Source of the DNA: Hyphomicrobiales bacterium
GTDB lineage: Bacteria; Pseudomonadota; Alphaproteobacteria; Rhizobiales; Beijerinckiaceae
Assembly (NCBI GenBank): GCA_004144595.1
Contig: SEEM01000030.1
Span: 1-38,719, forward strand
DNA: 38,719 bases
Reading direction: 5' to 3'
Below are positions 8,072-16,742 of the stretch, piece after piece (position 1 is the stretch's first letter; each line of letters opens with the position of its first letter). The notes under the pieces are model-generated. The model was given only the letters and a program-made list of their open reading frames with translations, ran no database searches and was not told the origin of the DNA. Both the position numbers and the translations under genes were made by a program.

Positions 8072-8146
8072 TGGAGCGGGCGATCGGGATCGAACCGACG
8101 ACATTCAGCTTGGGAAGCTGACGTTCTACCACTGAACTACGCCCGC
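8072..8146 (-). tRNA. tRNA-Gly, anticodon CCC
   Basis: The minus strand folds into a full cloverleaf. The acceptor stem GCGGGCG pairs with CGCCCGC and the D stem is GTTC/GAAC. The anticodon stem TCAGC/GCTGA encloses the loop TTCCCAA (anticodon CCC, decoding GGG). The T arm has the TTCGATC loop. The discriminator is U and the CCA tail is encoded (TGGA on the + strand at 8072-8075). It is co-oriented with and downstream of the dCTP deaminase gene. No integration scar or duplicate end is seen nearby. Confidence 0.96.
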
Positions 8147-8263
8147 ATGCCCTTCACGCTGGCGAAGCAGCGCGCGGCAGGTCCGCGTTCATAGCGGGTC
8201 CGAGCCCAGGTGTCATCCGGGAATCGCTGGCGATCCCGGCGATTGCGGACGAGCGAGTGCCGC

Positions 8264-9352
8264 TCAGCTGATGAAGTGCTTGGAGAGCTTCAGGGCCTGG
8301 CCCTGATAGTTAGACTTGAGGTCGGCGCCGTAGAGCGCCTCCGGCCGGGCCGCCATGCTTTCGTAGACCAAGCGGCCGACGATCTGGCCATCCTCGATGA
8401 TGAAAGGCACGTCGCGAGAGCGGACCTCGAGCACGGCGCGCGCCCCCTGTCCGCCGGCGGCGCGATGGCCGAAGCCCGGGTCGAAGAAGCCGGCATAGTG
8501 GACGCGGAACTCGCCGACCAGCGCGTCGAACGGCGTCATCTCGGCAGCATAGTCCGGCGGAACATGCACCGCCTCCTTGGAGGCAAGGATGTAGAACTGG
8601 CCGGGATCGAGGATCATGCTGCCCGAGCCGTCGTCGGCAATAGGCTCCCAGAAATCGGCGGGCCGATAGACGCCCACGCGGTCGACGTCGATCAGCGCCG
8701 TGTGGTGCTTGCCGCGATAGCCGAGCAGACCGTCGAAGCCGGAGAGATCGACACTGACGGCGACGCCGCCCTGGAAGGAAGGCTCGGCCGCGCTGACCAG
8801 CGTCTCGCGGGCGTGGATCTCGCCGAGTGCTCGGTCGTCGAGCCGGGTCTCGCCGGCGCGGAAGCGGATCTGCGACAGGCGCGATCCGGAACGGACCAGC
8901 ACCGGGAAGGTGCGCGGCGAAATCTCGATGAAGAGCGGGCCTTCATAGCCGTCCTCGACAAGGTCGAACTCGCGGGCGCGATCGGTGATGACGCGGGTGA
9001 AGACGTCGAGCCGACCGGTCGAGCTCTTCGGATTGGCGGCTGCGCGCAGTCCCTTGGGCAGGCGCAGGCCTTCCATCAGTTCGGCGATATAAACGCAGTC
9101 GGTCTCCAGCACCGCGCCCTGCGTCAGGTCGATCTCGTGCAGCGAGAGGTCTTCGATCCGGCTGTGCACCGTGCGCTCCGGTCCGGGCAGGAACGAGGCA
9201 CGGACGCGATAGGCCCGCGCCCCCAGGCGCAGATCGAGGCTCGCGGGCTGGATCTGTCCCTCGGCCGGCGGCCGGGCCAGCGTGATCGCCCCCGCCTCGA
9301 TGAAGGCGCGGATGGAGCTGTCGGGCTGAATGCCGGGCTTGAAGGTCAGCAT
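8264..9352 (-). CDS. dcd: 2'-deoxycytidine 5'-triphosphate deaminase, double-domain alphaproteobacterial form
   Basis: A 362-residue enzyme that deaminates dCTP to dUTP for dTMP synthesis, in the cytoplasm. Common Dcd proteins are about 190 residues. This long form (PF06559 type) carries two dUTPase-like halves. The first has IQPASLDLRLG near residue 34 and NPKSSTGRLDVFTRVI near 107, the trimeric dUTPase/Dcd active-site signature. The second half starts near residue 190 and contains the HYAGFFDPGFG motif. The ATG at 9352 has GGAG upstream. It is divergent from apaG across 194 bp, where I see no clear operator. Family assignment is strong; how the two halves share catalysis cannot be read here. 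Confidence 0.9.
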   Translation of the reverse strand: MLTFKPGIQPDSSIRAFIEAGAITLARPPAEGQIQPASLDLRLGARAYRVRASFLPGPERTVHSRIEDLSLHEIDLTQGAVLETDCVYIAELMEGLRLPKGLRAAANPKSSTGRLDVFTRVITDRAREFDLVEDGYEGPLFIEISPRTFPVLVRSGSRLSQIRFRAGETRLDDRALGEIHARETLVSAAEPSFQGGVAVSVDLSGFDGLLGYRGKHHTALIDVDRVGVYRPADFWEPIADDGSGSMILDPGQFYILASKEAVHVPPDYAAEMTPFDALVGEFRVHYAGFFDPGFGHRAAGGQGARAVLEVRSRDVPFIIEDGQIVGRLVYESMAARPEALYGADLKSNYQGQALKLSKHFIS

Positions 9353-9546
9353 GCGCGCTCCGCAGGGGACAATCGGTCATAGCTAGCGAACGCGACCCCC
9401 AAGGCCAAGCACGGTGGATAGGGGCATGCGCGGGGGGGCCGGGTTGTCCACGCCAGAATCGCCGCACAGCCGCATTGACGCTGGCGCCGGCTGGCCGATA
9501 ACACAGCACAGCGGCAAGGCCGCGACCGGCCAAGGCGGAGCCTTCG

Positions 9547-9939
9547 ATGTACCAGGCCCAGACGCATGGCGTGCGCGTGACTGCGGCGCCGCGTTTCATG
9601 GATGCGGAATCCTCGCATGCGCAGGGCCGCTATTTCTGGGCCTATCAGATCGAGATCGTGAATCTTTCGACGCAGACGGTGCAGTTGATGACCCGGCACT
9701 GGTTCATCACCGACGGGCGCGGCGAGGTGCATGAGGTTCGCGGTGAGGGCGTCGTCGGCAAGCAGCCGGTGCTGCGGCCCGGCGAGAGCTTCAACTACAC
9801 GTCAGGCTGCCCGCTGACGACGCCGGATGGTTCGATGCACGGTTTCTACGCCATGCAGGATGAGAGCGGCACGATCTTCGATGTCGAGGTGCCGCTCTTC
9901 CCGCTCGATTCCCCCTATGTGAAGAAGGTTCTGCATTGA
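9547..9939 (+). CDS. apaG: ApaG domain protein
   Basis: A 130-residue ApaG protein of the usual length (about 125-130). The conserved core reads GEGVVGKQPVLRPGE and then YTSGCPLTTPDGSMHGFY, a fibronectin-III-like beta fold. ApaG has been linked to Co2+/Mg2+ tolerance and Ap4A levels, but its biochemical role is unsettled. The start codon follows a GGAG-containing leader. Its TGA overlaps the TTG start of argE, so the two are translated as a unit. Confidence 0.93.
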   Translation: MYQAQTHGVRVTAAPRFMDAESSHAQGRYFWAYQIEIVNLSTQTVQLMTRHWFITDGRGEVHEVRGEGVVGKQPVLRPGESFNYTSGCPLTTPDGSMHGFYAMQDESGTIFDVEVPLFPLDSPYVKKVLH

Positions 9940-11114
9940 CCGCCTCCGTTCAAGCCGGGCAGCGCTACACGCCGCTCGAAATGCTCGCCCGCCTCGTCGC
10001 CTTCGACACCGTGAGCGACAAGTCCAATCTGCCGCTGATCGACTTCGTCGAGGATTACCTCGCCGGCTGGGGTGTTTCCTCCGTGCGCTTCCCCAATGAG
10101 ACCGGCGACAAGACGGCGCTGTTCGCCACACTCGGCCCGCAGGATCGCGGCGGCGTCGTGCTCTCCGGCCATACCGACGTGGTGCCGGTGGCAGGCCAGG
10201 CGTGGAGCCGCGACCCGTTCACGCTGCATGTCGAAGATGGCAAGGCCTATGGCCGCGGCGCCGTCGACATGAAGGCCTTCGTCGCGCTCGGGCTGGCGCT
10301 GGTGCCGGATTTCCTGGCCGCGAACCTCAAGACGCCGATCCACCTCTTCCTGTCCTATGACGAGGAGGTGACCTGCCTCGGCGTGGTCGACGGCATCAAT
10401 GCCATGGGCAAGAGCCTGCCGCGGCCCCGCGCCGTCATCGTCGGCGAGCCGACCCTGCTCGACATCTGCGACGCGCATAAGGGCGTGCGGACCTTCCAGA
10501 CCGTGGTGAAAGGCTTCGCGGCGCATTCCTCCAAGCCACAGCTCGGCGCCAGCGCCGTCCATGCCGGCGCGCTGCTCGCCGCAGAGCTCGACCAGATGGC
10601 GGAGGATGCCAGGCAGCGGCCGGACACGAGCGGCCGCTTCGACCCGCCCTATGACACCGTCCATATCGGCACCTTCCATGGCGGAATCGCCCGCAACATC
10701 CTGGCCGATCGCAGCGAGATCCTCTGGGAAATCCGGACGGTTCCGAGTTCCGATCCCGAAGCCGGCCCGGCGCGCTTCGCGAAGGCGGCCGACAAGGTGC
10801 TGGCACGGATGCGCTCGACCGCGCCAAGTTCGGCAATCGAGACGCAGATGACCTCGGACGTGCCGGGCCTGGCTCCCGATCCGGGCTCGGAAGCCGAGCG
10901 CCTGGCGATGCGGCTCTCCGGCCGCAACCATACGATCGCGGTCGCCTACGCCACCGAGGCCGGGCATTTCCAGCAGGCGGGCCTTGCGACCGTGGTCTGC
11001 GGCCCCGGCTCGATCGACCAGGCGCACCAGCCGGACGAGTACATCACGCTGGAGCAACTGGCGGCCGGCGAGGCCTTCATGCGCAAGCTGATGGCGGAGT
11101 GCCAGGCGGGGTAG
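9936..11114 (+). CDS. argE: Acetylornithine deacetylase (M20 zinc peptidase family)
   Basis: A 392-residue M20-family deacetylase that hydrolyses N-acetylornithine to ornithine and acetate in arginine synthesis. Metal ligands are visible: His79 and Asp81 in SGHTDVVPV, Asp111 in GRGAVDMK, the Glu pair 143-144 in SYDEEVTCLG, and a C-terminal His in EAGHFQQAG. The start is TTG at 9936, overlapping the apaG stop, with AGAAGG 8-9 bases upstream; the next ATG, at residue 16, would cut into the first helix. Its end converges on hslO, and argF-argD follow on the other strand, so arginine genes are clustered here on both strands. Confidence 0.92.
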   Translation: MTASVQAGQRYTPLEMLARLVAFDTVSDKSNLPLIDFVEDYLAGWGVSSVRFPNETGDKTALFATLGPQDRGGVVLSGHTDVVPVAGQAWSRDPFTLHVEDGKAYGRGAVDMKAFVALGLALVPDFLAANLKTPIHLFLSYDEEVTCLGVVDGINAMGKSLPRPRAVIVGEPTLLDICDAHKGVRTFQTVVKGFAAHSSKPQLGASAVHAGALLAAELDQMAEDARQRPDTSGRFDPPYDTVHIGTFHGGIARNILADRSEILWEIRTVPSSDPEAGPARFAKAADKVLARMRSTAPSSAIETQMTSDVPGLAPDPGSEAERLAMRLSGRNHTIAVAYATEAGHFQQAGLATVVCGPGSIDQAHQPDEYITLEQLAAGEAFMRKLMAECQAG

Positions 11115-11120
11115 CTTCAA

Positions 11121-11225
11121 GCGTCATGCTCGGGCTTGACCGGAGCATCTCTTGACGAGGGAGGCGACCGCGCCCTTCTGGCATGAGATTCTCGGGTCGC
11201 CACTTCGCGGCGCCCGAGAATGACG
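11121..11225. repeat. Dispersed hairpin repeat, family 2 (argE/hslO gap)
   Basis: Two hairpin units in inverted orientation fill the convergent gap. The left unit at 11126-11148 is ATGCTCGGG-CTTGA-CCGGAGCAT with one mismatch. The right unit begins ATTCTCGGG and ends CCCGAGAAT. The outer ends are CGTCAT and ATGACG. It probably ends transcription from both sides or stabilises the 3' ends (inference). Confidence 0.75.
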
Positions 11226-11232
11226 GAGAGAC

Positions 11233-12237
11233 TTACTCGCCCGCCGCCTGCCCCTCTTCGACCTCGGACGGGTCGAAGGTATAGCGCCGCGAGCAGAATT
11301 CGCAGGTGACGCCGAGCGTGCCGTCATCGGCGATCATCGCCTTGCGATCCTCGGCTGCGAAGCCGCGCAGCATCGAGAGCACGCGCTCGCGCGAGCAGCG
11401 GCAGGCCTCGTGCACGGCGACCGGATCGAAGACGCGGGCACCGCGCTCGTGGAACAGGCGATAGAGCAGGCGCTCGCTTTCCAGCGTCGGATCGAGCAGT
11501 TCGTGATCCTCGACCGTCTCGACCAGCGAGCGGGCCTCCATCCAGGCATCGTCGGCGACCCCATCCGGGTCGGTTCCGGCCAGGATATCGTGGCCTTCGG
11601 GGGCGTCGCCCGGATGCATGTCGGCCGCGCGCAGGCGCTCCGGCGAATGCGGCATGAACTGCACGAGGATGCCGCCGGCGCGCCATTGCGGCCGCCCGCC
11701 GGTCGTGACGGTGCCGACGCCGAGCCGGACCCGCGTCGGGATCTGCTCGGATTGGCGGAAATACTGATGCGCGGCCTCTTCGAGGCTCTGGCCCTTCAGC
11801 GCGACGATGCCCTGGTAGCGCGTGGTGGCCGAGCCCTGGTCGACGGTCATGGCCAGATGGCCCTCGCCGAGCAATTCGCCGGTCGAGACCTTGTCGAGCG
11901 CGATGGCCTCGGCGAGCTTGGCCTCGTCGATATGGGCGACGGCCCGGAAATTATCCGGCGCGTTGAAATCGACCACGATCATCGGGATGGCGCCGTCGCT
12001 CTTGGTCTGAAGCTGGAAGCGGCCCTCGAACTTGAGCGCCGTGCCGAGCAGGACGGTGAGTGCCGCGGCCTCGCCTAGCACGCGCGAGACGGGCTCGGGA
12101 TAGCCGTGACGATCGAGGATCGTGTCGATCGACGCGCCCAGCCGCACGACGCGGCCGCGCACGTCGAGATCGGGCACGGCGAAGGGAATGACCCGATCGT
12201 CGAGCCCGGTGGCGCTCATGATCTCGTCCACGGCCAT
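11233..12237 (-). CDS. hslO: Redox-regulated chaperone Hsp33
   Basis: A 334-residue Hsp33, a cytosolic holdase switched on by oxidation. The zinc/redox switch is intact: Cys-x-Cys in EACRCSRERV and Cys-x-x-Cys in VTCEFCSRR near the C terminus. The N-terminal part has the usual domain (DRVIPFAVPDLDVRGRVVRL). The frame is open further upstream, but that stretch lies inside argF. The ATG at 12237 shares a base with the argF stop (TGATG), so hslO is translationally coupled to argF. It is the last gene of argD-argF-hslO. The pairing of a chaperone with arginine genes recurs in related genera, to my knowledge, but has no obvious functional reason. Confidence 0.93.
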   Translation of the reverse strand: MAVDEIMSATGLDDRVIPFAVPDLDVRGRVVRLGASIDTILDRHGYPEPVSRVLGEAAALTVLLGTALKFEGRFQLQTKSDGAIPMIVVDFNAPDNFRAVAHIDEAKLAEAIALDKVSTGELLGEGHLAMTVDQGSATTRYQGIVALKGQSLEEAAHQYFRQSEQIPTRVRLGVGTVTTGGRPQWRAGGILVQFMPHSPERLRAADMHPGDAPEGHDILAGTDPDGVADDAWMEARSLVETVEDHELLDPTLESERLLYRLFHERGARVFDPVAVHEACRCSRERVLSMLRGFAAEDRKAMIADDGTLGVTCEFCSRRYTFDPSEVEEGQAAGE

Positions 12238-13160
12238 CAGGCCGCCGCTCCGCCGAAGCACCAGGCGAGAATGCCCTTTTGCGCATGCAGGCGGTTCTCG
12301 GCCTCGTCGAAAACGGCCGATTGCGGGCCGTCCATGATCGCATCCGTGACCTCCTCGCCGCGCGAGGCCGGCAGGCAATGCATGAAGATCGCGTCCTTCT
12401 CGGCGCGCTCCATCAGCCTGTCGTCGACCTGATAGGGTCGCAGCAGGTTGTGGCGGGTGCCTTCGTTGTCATCGCCCATCGAGACCCAGCAATCGGTGAT
12501 GACGCAATCGGCGCCCTCGACCGCTTCCTCGGGACGGTTGGTCAGCTTGATCTTGGCGCCCTGCTTCTTGGCCCAGGCGATCAGGGCCGGCGGGGGGCTC
12601 AGCTCCTCGGGCGTCGCGACGGACAGCTCGAAATCGAGCCGGCCGGCAGCGTGGACCCAGGAGGTCAGCACGTTGTTGGTATCGCCGGTCCAGGCGATGC
12701 GCTTGCCCTCGATCGCGCCCTTGCGCTGCTCGAAGGTCATGACGTCGGCCATGACCTGGCAGGGATGCTGGCGCTTGGTCAGGCCGTTGATCACCGGAAC
12801 AGTGGCGTATTTCGCCATCTCGACCAGCGAGTCGTGATCCAGGATTCGGATCATGATCGCGTCGACATAACGCGACAGCACGCGGGCGGTATCCGCGATG
12901 GTCTCGCGCTCGCCAAGCTCGATCTCATGGCCGGCGACCATCATCGGCGACCCGCCGAGCTCGCGGATGCCGACATCGAAGGAGACGCGCGTGCGCAGGG
13001 ACGGCTGTTCGAAAATGGTCGCGATGACCTTGCCTTCGAGCAGGCGGTCGCCGGCGGCGGCGGGCGTGCGGCGTCGCGCCTTGATCTCCTCGCCCGTGCG
13101 CAGGATGGCGCGCAGTTCGTCGCCGGAGAAATCGGAAAGATCGAGGAAATGGCGCGTCAC
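12237..13160 (-). CDS. argF: Ornithine carbamoyltransferase
   Basis: A 307-residue enzyme that makes citrulline from ornithine and carbamoyl phosphate. The carbamoyl-phosphate loop reads PSLRTRVSF (residues 53-61) where most enzymes have S-T-R-T-R; the arginines remain. HPCQ follows at 132-135, the ornithine loop is DCWVSMG, and HCLPA lies near the C terminus. The start is GTG with AAGGAAG upstream. It lies 41 bp after argD and shares its stop with the hslO start. Confidence 0.95.
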   Translation of the reverse strand: MTRHFLDLSDFSGDELRAILRTGEEIKARRRTPAAAGDRLLEGKVIATIFEQPSLRTRVSFDVGIRELGGSPMMVAGHEIELGERETIADTARVLSRYVDAIMIRILDHDSLVEMAKYATVPVINGLTKRQHPCQVMADVMTFEQRKGAIEGKRIAWTGDTNNVLTSWVHAAGRLDFELSVATPEELSPPPALIAWAKKQGAKIKLTNRPEEAVEGADCVITDCWVSMGDDNEGTRHNLLRPYQVDDRLMERAEKDAIFMHCLPASRGEEVTDAIMDGPQSAVFDEAENRLHAQKGILAWCFGGAAA

Positions 13161-13201
13161 GGGCGCTTCCTTCGCTTCGCTGGTGGGTTCTGGGGGCGGG
13201 A

Positions 13202-14422
13202 TTATTCGGCGGCCGGACGCTTCAGCGTGGCCTCGACAGCAGACGCCGTCTTGTCGAGACGCGATACCGCTTCCGCGACATCGGCCTCGGAGATGATCAG
13301 CGGCGGCAGCAGGCGCACGACATTGTCGCCGGCGCCGATGACGAGCAGGCCGTGGGCGCGGGCTTCGTTGACGAAATCAGTGTTCAGCGTGTGCAGCTTG
13401 AGGCCGAGCATCAGGCCCTCGCCGCGGATTTCGGCGATGACGTCCGGGTGCTTGTCCTTGAGCTCGGCCAGCGACTGCTTCAGCCTGAGCGAAATCTGGC
13501 CGACATTGTCGATGAAGCCCGGCGCCAGCACGACGTCGAGCACGGCATTGCCGACGGCCATGGCGAGCGGGTTGCCGCCGAAGGTCGTGCCGTGCGTGCC
13601 GAGCGTCATGCCCGAGGCCGCCTCTTCGGTCGCGAGGCAGGCGCCCATCGGGAAACCGCCGCCGATGCCCTTGGCGATCGACATGATGTCGGGCGTGACG
13701 CCGTACATCTCATGGGCAAAGAACTTGCCGGTGCGGCCGACGCCGGTCTGGATCTCGTCGAAGACAAGCATCAGGCCGTTTTCGTCGCAGAGATCGCGCA
13801 GCAGCTTGAGGAAGCGGGCCGGCACCGAGCGCAAGCCGCCCTCGCCCTGGATCGGCTCGATCATCAGTGCGGCGGTCTCGGACGTGATCGCGGCGCGCAA
13901 CCCCTTTTCGTCGTCGAAGGGCACCTGGTCGAAGCCGTCGACCTTGGGGCCGAAGCCGTCGATGTACTTCTGCTGGCCGCCGGCGGCGATGGTCGCCAGC
14001 GTCCGGCCGTGGAAGGCGCCCTCGAAGGTGATGATGCGGTAGCGCTCGGGCTGGCCCTTCGCGGCGTGGTATTTCCGGGCCATCTTGATGGCGCACTCGT
14101 TCGCCTCGGCGCCCGAATTGGTGAAGAAGACGCGTTCCGCGAAGGTTGCCTCGCACAGGCGGCGGGCCAGCCGCTCGGCATCCGGCGCGCCATAGAGGTT
14201 AGAGGTGTGCCAGATCTTGCCGGCCTGCTCGGTCAGCGTCTTGACGAGGTGGGGATGGGCATGGCCAAGCGCGTTGACCGCGATGCCGGCGCCAAAATCG
14301 AGATAGCGCGTGCCGTCCGCCGTGATTGCCCACGGACCTTCGCCGCGCTCGAAGGCGACGGGGGCACGGGCATAGGTCGGGACGAGCACGGACTGGCTGT
14401 CGGAAACAGGGGCGGGAGCCAT
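13202..14422 (-). CDS. argD: Acetylornithine/succinyldiaminopimelate aminotransferase
   Basis: A 406-residue class III PLP aminotransferase of arginine (and probably lysine) synthesis. [13 protein letters not shown] is the phosphate-binding region, [12 protein letters not shown] carries Asp222, and [13 protein letters not shown] carries the PLP lysine Lys251. The opening [16 protein letters not shown] is typical of ArgD. It is the first gene of the leftward argD-argF-hslO operon. The 540-bp upstream region is shared with the divergent gcrA. Confidence 0.94.
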   Translation of the reverse strand: MAPAPVSDSQSVLVPTYARAPVAFERGEGPWAITADGTRYLDFGAGIAVNALGHAHPHLVKTLTEQAGKIWHTSNLYGAPDAERLARRLCEATFAERVFFTNSGAEANECAIKMARKYHAAKGQPERYRIITFEGAFHGRTLATIAAGGQQKYIDGFGPKVDGFDQVPFDDEKGLRAAITSETAALMIEPIQGEGGLRSVPARFLKLLRDLCDENGLMLVFDEIQTGVGRTGKFFAHEMYGVTPDIMSIAKGIGGGFPMGACLATEEAASGMTLGTHGTTFGGNPLAMAVGNAVLDVVLAPGFIDNVGQISLRLKQSLAELKDKHPDVIAEIRGEGLMLGLKLHTLNTDFVNEARAHGLLVIGAGDNVVRLLPPLIISEADVAEAVSRLDKTASAVEATLKRPAAE

Positions 14423-14613
14423 GAGACGAAGATCCTCGCGAGGGGGACGGGTGAGAAACGGATTGGCGCTGGACGGAAAACGACGATCCGGGGTGGACGC
14501 TGCACGATGCAGCCATGATACGACCCGGTGGCGACGTTATCGTCGCACCCAGCTCCCGATCTCTCGTCGCGCCGTCATCCGCATCGTCGGGACCTTGATC
14601 CGCCAAACATAAG

Positions 14614-14633
14614 CGCCGCCCGAGCGGGCGGCG
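14614..14633. other. Perfect GC-rich inverted repeat in the argD/gcrA gap
   Basis: CGCCGCCCG and CGGGCGGCG are exact reverse complements separated by AG. As RNA it would form a tight stem on the argD leader strand or the opposite strand. No T-run follows, so it is not a standard terminator. Its role is unknown. Confidence 0.5.
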
Positions 14634-14639
14634 TCACCT

Positions 14640-14648
14640 TGTGGATAA
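14640..14648 (-). promoter_or_regulatory. Perfect DnaA box upstream of gcrA
   Basis: The + strand reads TGTGGATAA, the exact complement of the consensus DnaA box TTATCCACA. It lies 316 bp upstream of the chosen gcrA start and 217 bp upstream of the argD start. In Caulobacter DnaA activates gcrA transcription directly. The same use here is inference. Confidence 0.6.
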
Positions 14649-14707
14649 ATATGCTTAAGGCGACCGCGGCTGTCAATTCAATGCCGCAGGGACAGTGTTG
14701 CCGAAAG

Positions 14708-14900
14708 GATTCGCTTGACCGCGCAATCGCCAATCGCCTGGGGAAAAGCCCAATTCCGATTCGCCGACTCTTGTTCGCGAGTCACCTCAGCTTGTATGGT
14801 CGGCCTCGTCAGATACGACATTTCGTGCGGCGCCTCCTGTACCGTCTGTTGCGACAGTAACGGCTTTGTCTCAGCGACATAAGCCGCCGGTCCCGGATTC
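14708..14900. promoter_or_regulatory. Cluster of five GANTC (CcrM) sites before gcrA
   Basis: GANTC occurs at 14708, 14758, 14766, 14779 and 14896, five sites in 193 bp. About one per 300 bp is expected at this base composition. CcrM methylates the adenine of GANTC, and GcrA is known to act at promoters with methylated GANTC. The cluster suggests methylation-dependent control of gcrA, possibly with autoregulation (inference). Confidence 0.6.
14771..14800 (+). promoter_or_regulatory. Candidate gcrA promoter
   Basis: TTGTTC (14771-14776) and TATGGT (14795-14800), 18 bp apart, form a fair sigma70-type pair. A GAGTC site (14779-14783) lies in the spacer, and GACTC ends just before the -35. A GANTC between -35 and -10 is the arrangement reported for GcrA-activated promoters. 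The match is by eye only. Confidence 0.35.
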
Positions 14901-14964
14901 CGTCACGAAGCGCCCTTAAAGGCAGGCCTCGCGAGAGACCCGCCGGACAAGACAGGTGATGCGG

Positions 14965-15510
14965 ATGAACGAAGCCGGAGCATGGACGGAAGAGCGCGTC
15001 GAGCTGCTCAAGAAGCTCTGGAGCGATGGGCTGAGCGCCAGCCAGATCGCGGCCGAGCTGGGCAGTGTCACGCGTAATGCGGTGATCGGCAAGGTTCACC
15101 GCCTCGGCCTCTCGGGCCGGGCCAAGAGCGCGGCACAGCCGGCCTCGCCGCGCAGCAACGCCCCGCGCAAGGCGACACCGGCCCGCGCGCCGAGTCATCC
15201 GATGGCCAACCCCGCCCCGACGCGCGGCGCGCATGCGCTGGCGCCCGATTTGTCCCCCGAGGCAGAGATCGAGGTGGCAACCACGCCGTTGCCGTCCGAG
15301 GACGTGGTGATTCCGTTCTCGGAGCGGGTCACCATCATGGACCTGCGCGAGTATATGTGCCGCTGGCCGATGGGCGATCCGACGACACCGGAGTTCCGCT
15401 TTTGCGGGGCACGTTCGCAGTCCGGACTGCCCTATTGCAGCCATCACGCCCGCATCGCCTACCAGCCCGCCGCCGACCGCCGGCGTGACCGGAGCAAGGT
15501 CCGGGCCTGA
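14965..15510 (+). CDS. gcrA: GcrA cell-cycle regulator
   Basis: A 181-residue GcrA, the alphaproteobacterial sigma70-associated regulator of promoters with methylated GANTC. The N-terminal DNA-binding domain is WTEERVELLKKLW followed by SASQIAAELG and NAVIGKVHRLGLSG. A variable Ala/Pro-rich linker follows. The C-terminal RNA-polymerase-binding part has CRWPMGDP, FRFCGA and YCSHHARIAY. I choose the ATG at 14965 because ACAGG lies 8-9 bases upstream; GTG 14956 and ATG 14959 are possible. An intrinsic terminator follows the gene. The upstream region has a DnaA box and five GANTC sites. Confidence 0.93.
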   Translation: MNEAGAWTEERVELLKKLWSDGLSASQIAAELGSVTRNAVIGKVHRLGLSGRAKSAAQPASPRSNAPRKATPARAPSHPMANPAPTRGAHALAPDLSPEAEIEVATTPLPSEDVVIPFSERVTIMDLREYMCRWPMGDPTTPEFRFCGARSQSGLPYCSHHARIAYQPAADRRRDRSKVRA

Positions 15511-15537
15511 TCGGGCTTCGCAGCATCGAATAAAAAG

Positions 15538-15561
15538 AACCGGCCGCAAGGCCGGTTTTTT
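15538..15561 (+). terminator. Rho-independent terminator of gcrA
   Basis: AACCGGCC and GGCCGGTT form an 8-bp perfect stem closed by a GCAA tetraloop, followed by a run of six T (15556-15561), 27 bases after the gcrA stop. This is the clearest intrinsic terminator in the window. Confidence 0.92.
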
Positions 15562-15579
15562 GTTGTCTGCTCGACAGGC

Positions 15580-15686
15580 GCGTCATGCTCGGGCCTGCCC
15601 CGAGCATCGCCTGTCGAAAGGGCTTCGTAAGCCTCATCCTGCCTGAGATTGCCGGATCCGGGCTTCGCTTCGCTCGAGCATGACGG
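15580..15686. repeat. Dispersed hairpin repeat, family 2 (gcrA/aapM gap)
   Basis: The outer ends are CGTCATGCTC and GAGCATGACG. The left inner hairpin at 15585-15607 is ATGCTCGGG-CCTGC-CCCGAGCAT, perfectly paired. It lies between convergent gcrA and aapM, a place where it could end the aap transcript. Confidence 0.72.
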
Positions 15687-15698
15687 CAGTGCGGATGC

Positions 15699-16742
15699 TC
15701 ACAATCTCCGCTTCTTCTCCAGCGAGCGACTCCAGCGCGAGAGCGCGAAGCAGATCAGCCAGTAGATCGCGCCCGAAAAGACATAGGCCTCCATGTTCAT
15801 GCCGACCCAGTTGGGATCGGCGAGCGATGCCTGGGCAATGCCAAGCAGGTCGAGGATCGAGACGACCAGAACCAGCGTCGTGTTCTTGATCAGCGCGATG
15901 AACTCGTTGGTCATCGCCGGCAGCGAGATGCGCAAGGCCTGCGGCAGGACGATCAGGCCGGTCGCCTTCCAGTAGTTGAGGCCGAGTGCGGTCGCCGCCT
16001 CGCGCTGGCCCCTGGGCAGGGCCTGCAGGCCGCCGCGCACCGCCTCCGCCATATAGGCGGCGATGACGAAGCCGAGCCCGATCACGGCCCGCGCCAGCCG
16101 GTCGATGCCGATGCCGCCGGGCAGGATCAAGGGCAGCAGGAGCGAGGCCAGGAAGATCACCGCGATGATCGGCACACCGCGCCAGAACTCGATGAAGATG
16201 ACGCTGATCAGCCGGATGATCCTGAGTTCCGACTGGCGGCCGAGCGCGAAGAGGATGCCGAGCGGGATCGCGATCAGGCTCGAATAGATCGAGATGAACA
16301 GGGTGAGCATCAGCCCGCCCCAGTCGCGCGTCTCGATATAGCGCAGGCCGAAGCCGCCCGAGAGCAGCCAGATGCCGAGGGGCGGCAGGACGACCAGCAT
16401 GGCGAGGCCGAGCTTGAGCTTGAAGCGCTGCGGCGCCAGGACGACCGACGCGATCCCCAGCACGAAGGCGATGCCGGCGAGATCGACGCGCCAGCGCTGG
16501 TCGACGGGATAGAGCCCGTACATGAACTGGCCGAAGCGGGCGCGGATGAAGACCCAGCAGGCGCCGCCGGGCGCGCAATCGGCCCTGGTCGAGCCCACCC
16601 AGGTCGCGTCGATCACGGCCCAGCGGATCAGCGGTATCGCGAGCCAGGCGATCAGCGCGACCAGCACCACGCTGGTGAAGCCGGTGAAGGGCGTGCCGAA
16701 CAGGCGCTCGCGCCAGAGGGAGAGGGAGGAGGTGCGGGTCAT
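15699..16742 (-). CDS. aapM: General L-amino acid ABC transporter permease AapM
   Basis: A 347-residue inner-membrane permease of the HisM/GlnP class, the second permease of the Aap/Bzt general amino-acid importer. An N-terminal membrane helix (SVVLVALIAWLAIPLI) is followed by a periplasmic insert, which is typical of AapM. The core ends with the EAA-type loop EAVRGGLQALPRGQREAATA, which contacts the ATPase. The ATG overlaps the aapQ stop by four bases (ATGA). It is the last gene of this aapJ-Q-M run; the aapP ATPase gene that normally follows is absent and a repeat element stands in its place. Confidence 0.9.
   Translation of the reverse strand: MTRTSSLSLWRERLFGTPFTGFTSVVLVALIAWLAIPLIRWAVIDATWVGSTRADCAPGGACWVFIRARFGQFMYGLYPVDQRWRVDLAGIAFVLGIASVVLAPQRFKLKLGLAMLVVLPPLGIWLLSGGFGLRYIETRDWGGLMLTLFISIYSSLIAIPLGILFALGRQSELRIIRLISVIFIEFWRGVPIIAVIFLASLLLPLILPGGIGIDRLARAVIGLGFVIAAYMAEAVRGGLQALPRGQREAATALGLNYWKATGLIVLPQALRISLPAMTNEFIALIKNTTLVLVVSILDLLGIAQASLADPNWVGMNMEAYVFSGAIYWLICFALSRWSRSLEKKRRL

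Noticed and set aside
7862..8194. 110-codon frame overlapping tRNA-Gly
   Set aside because: It reads through the tRNA gene and is Arg/Ala-rich with no domain; the tRNA cloverleaf is certain.
12279..14042. 587-codon open frame opposite argF and argD
   Set aside because: It is antisense to two certain genes and has shadow-like Arg/Gly/Asp/Leu-rich composition with no domain. GC-rich codon bias opens the opposite strand.
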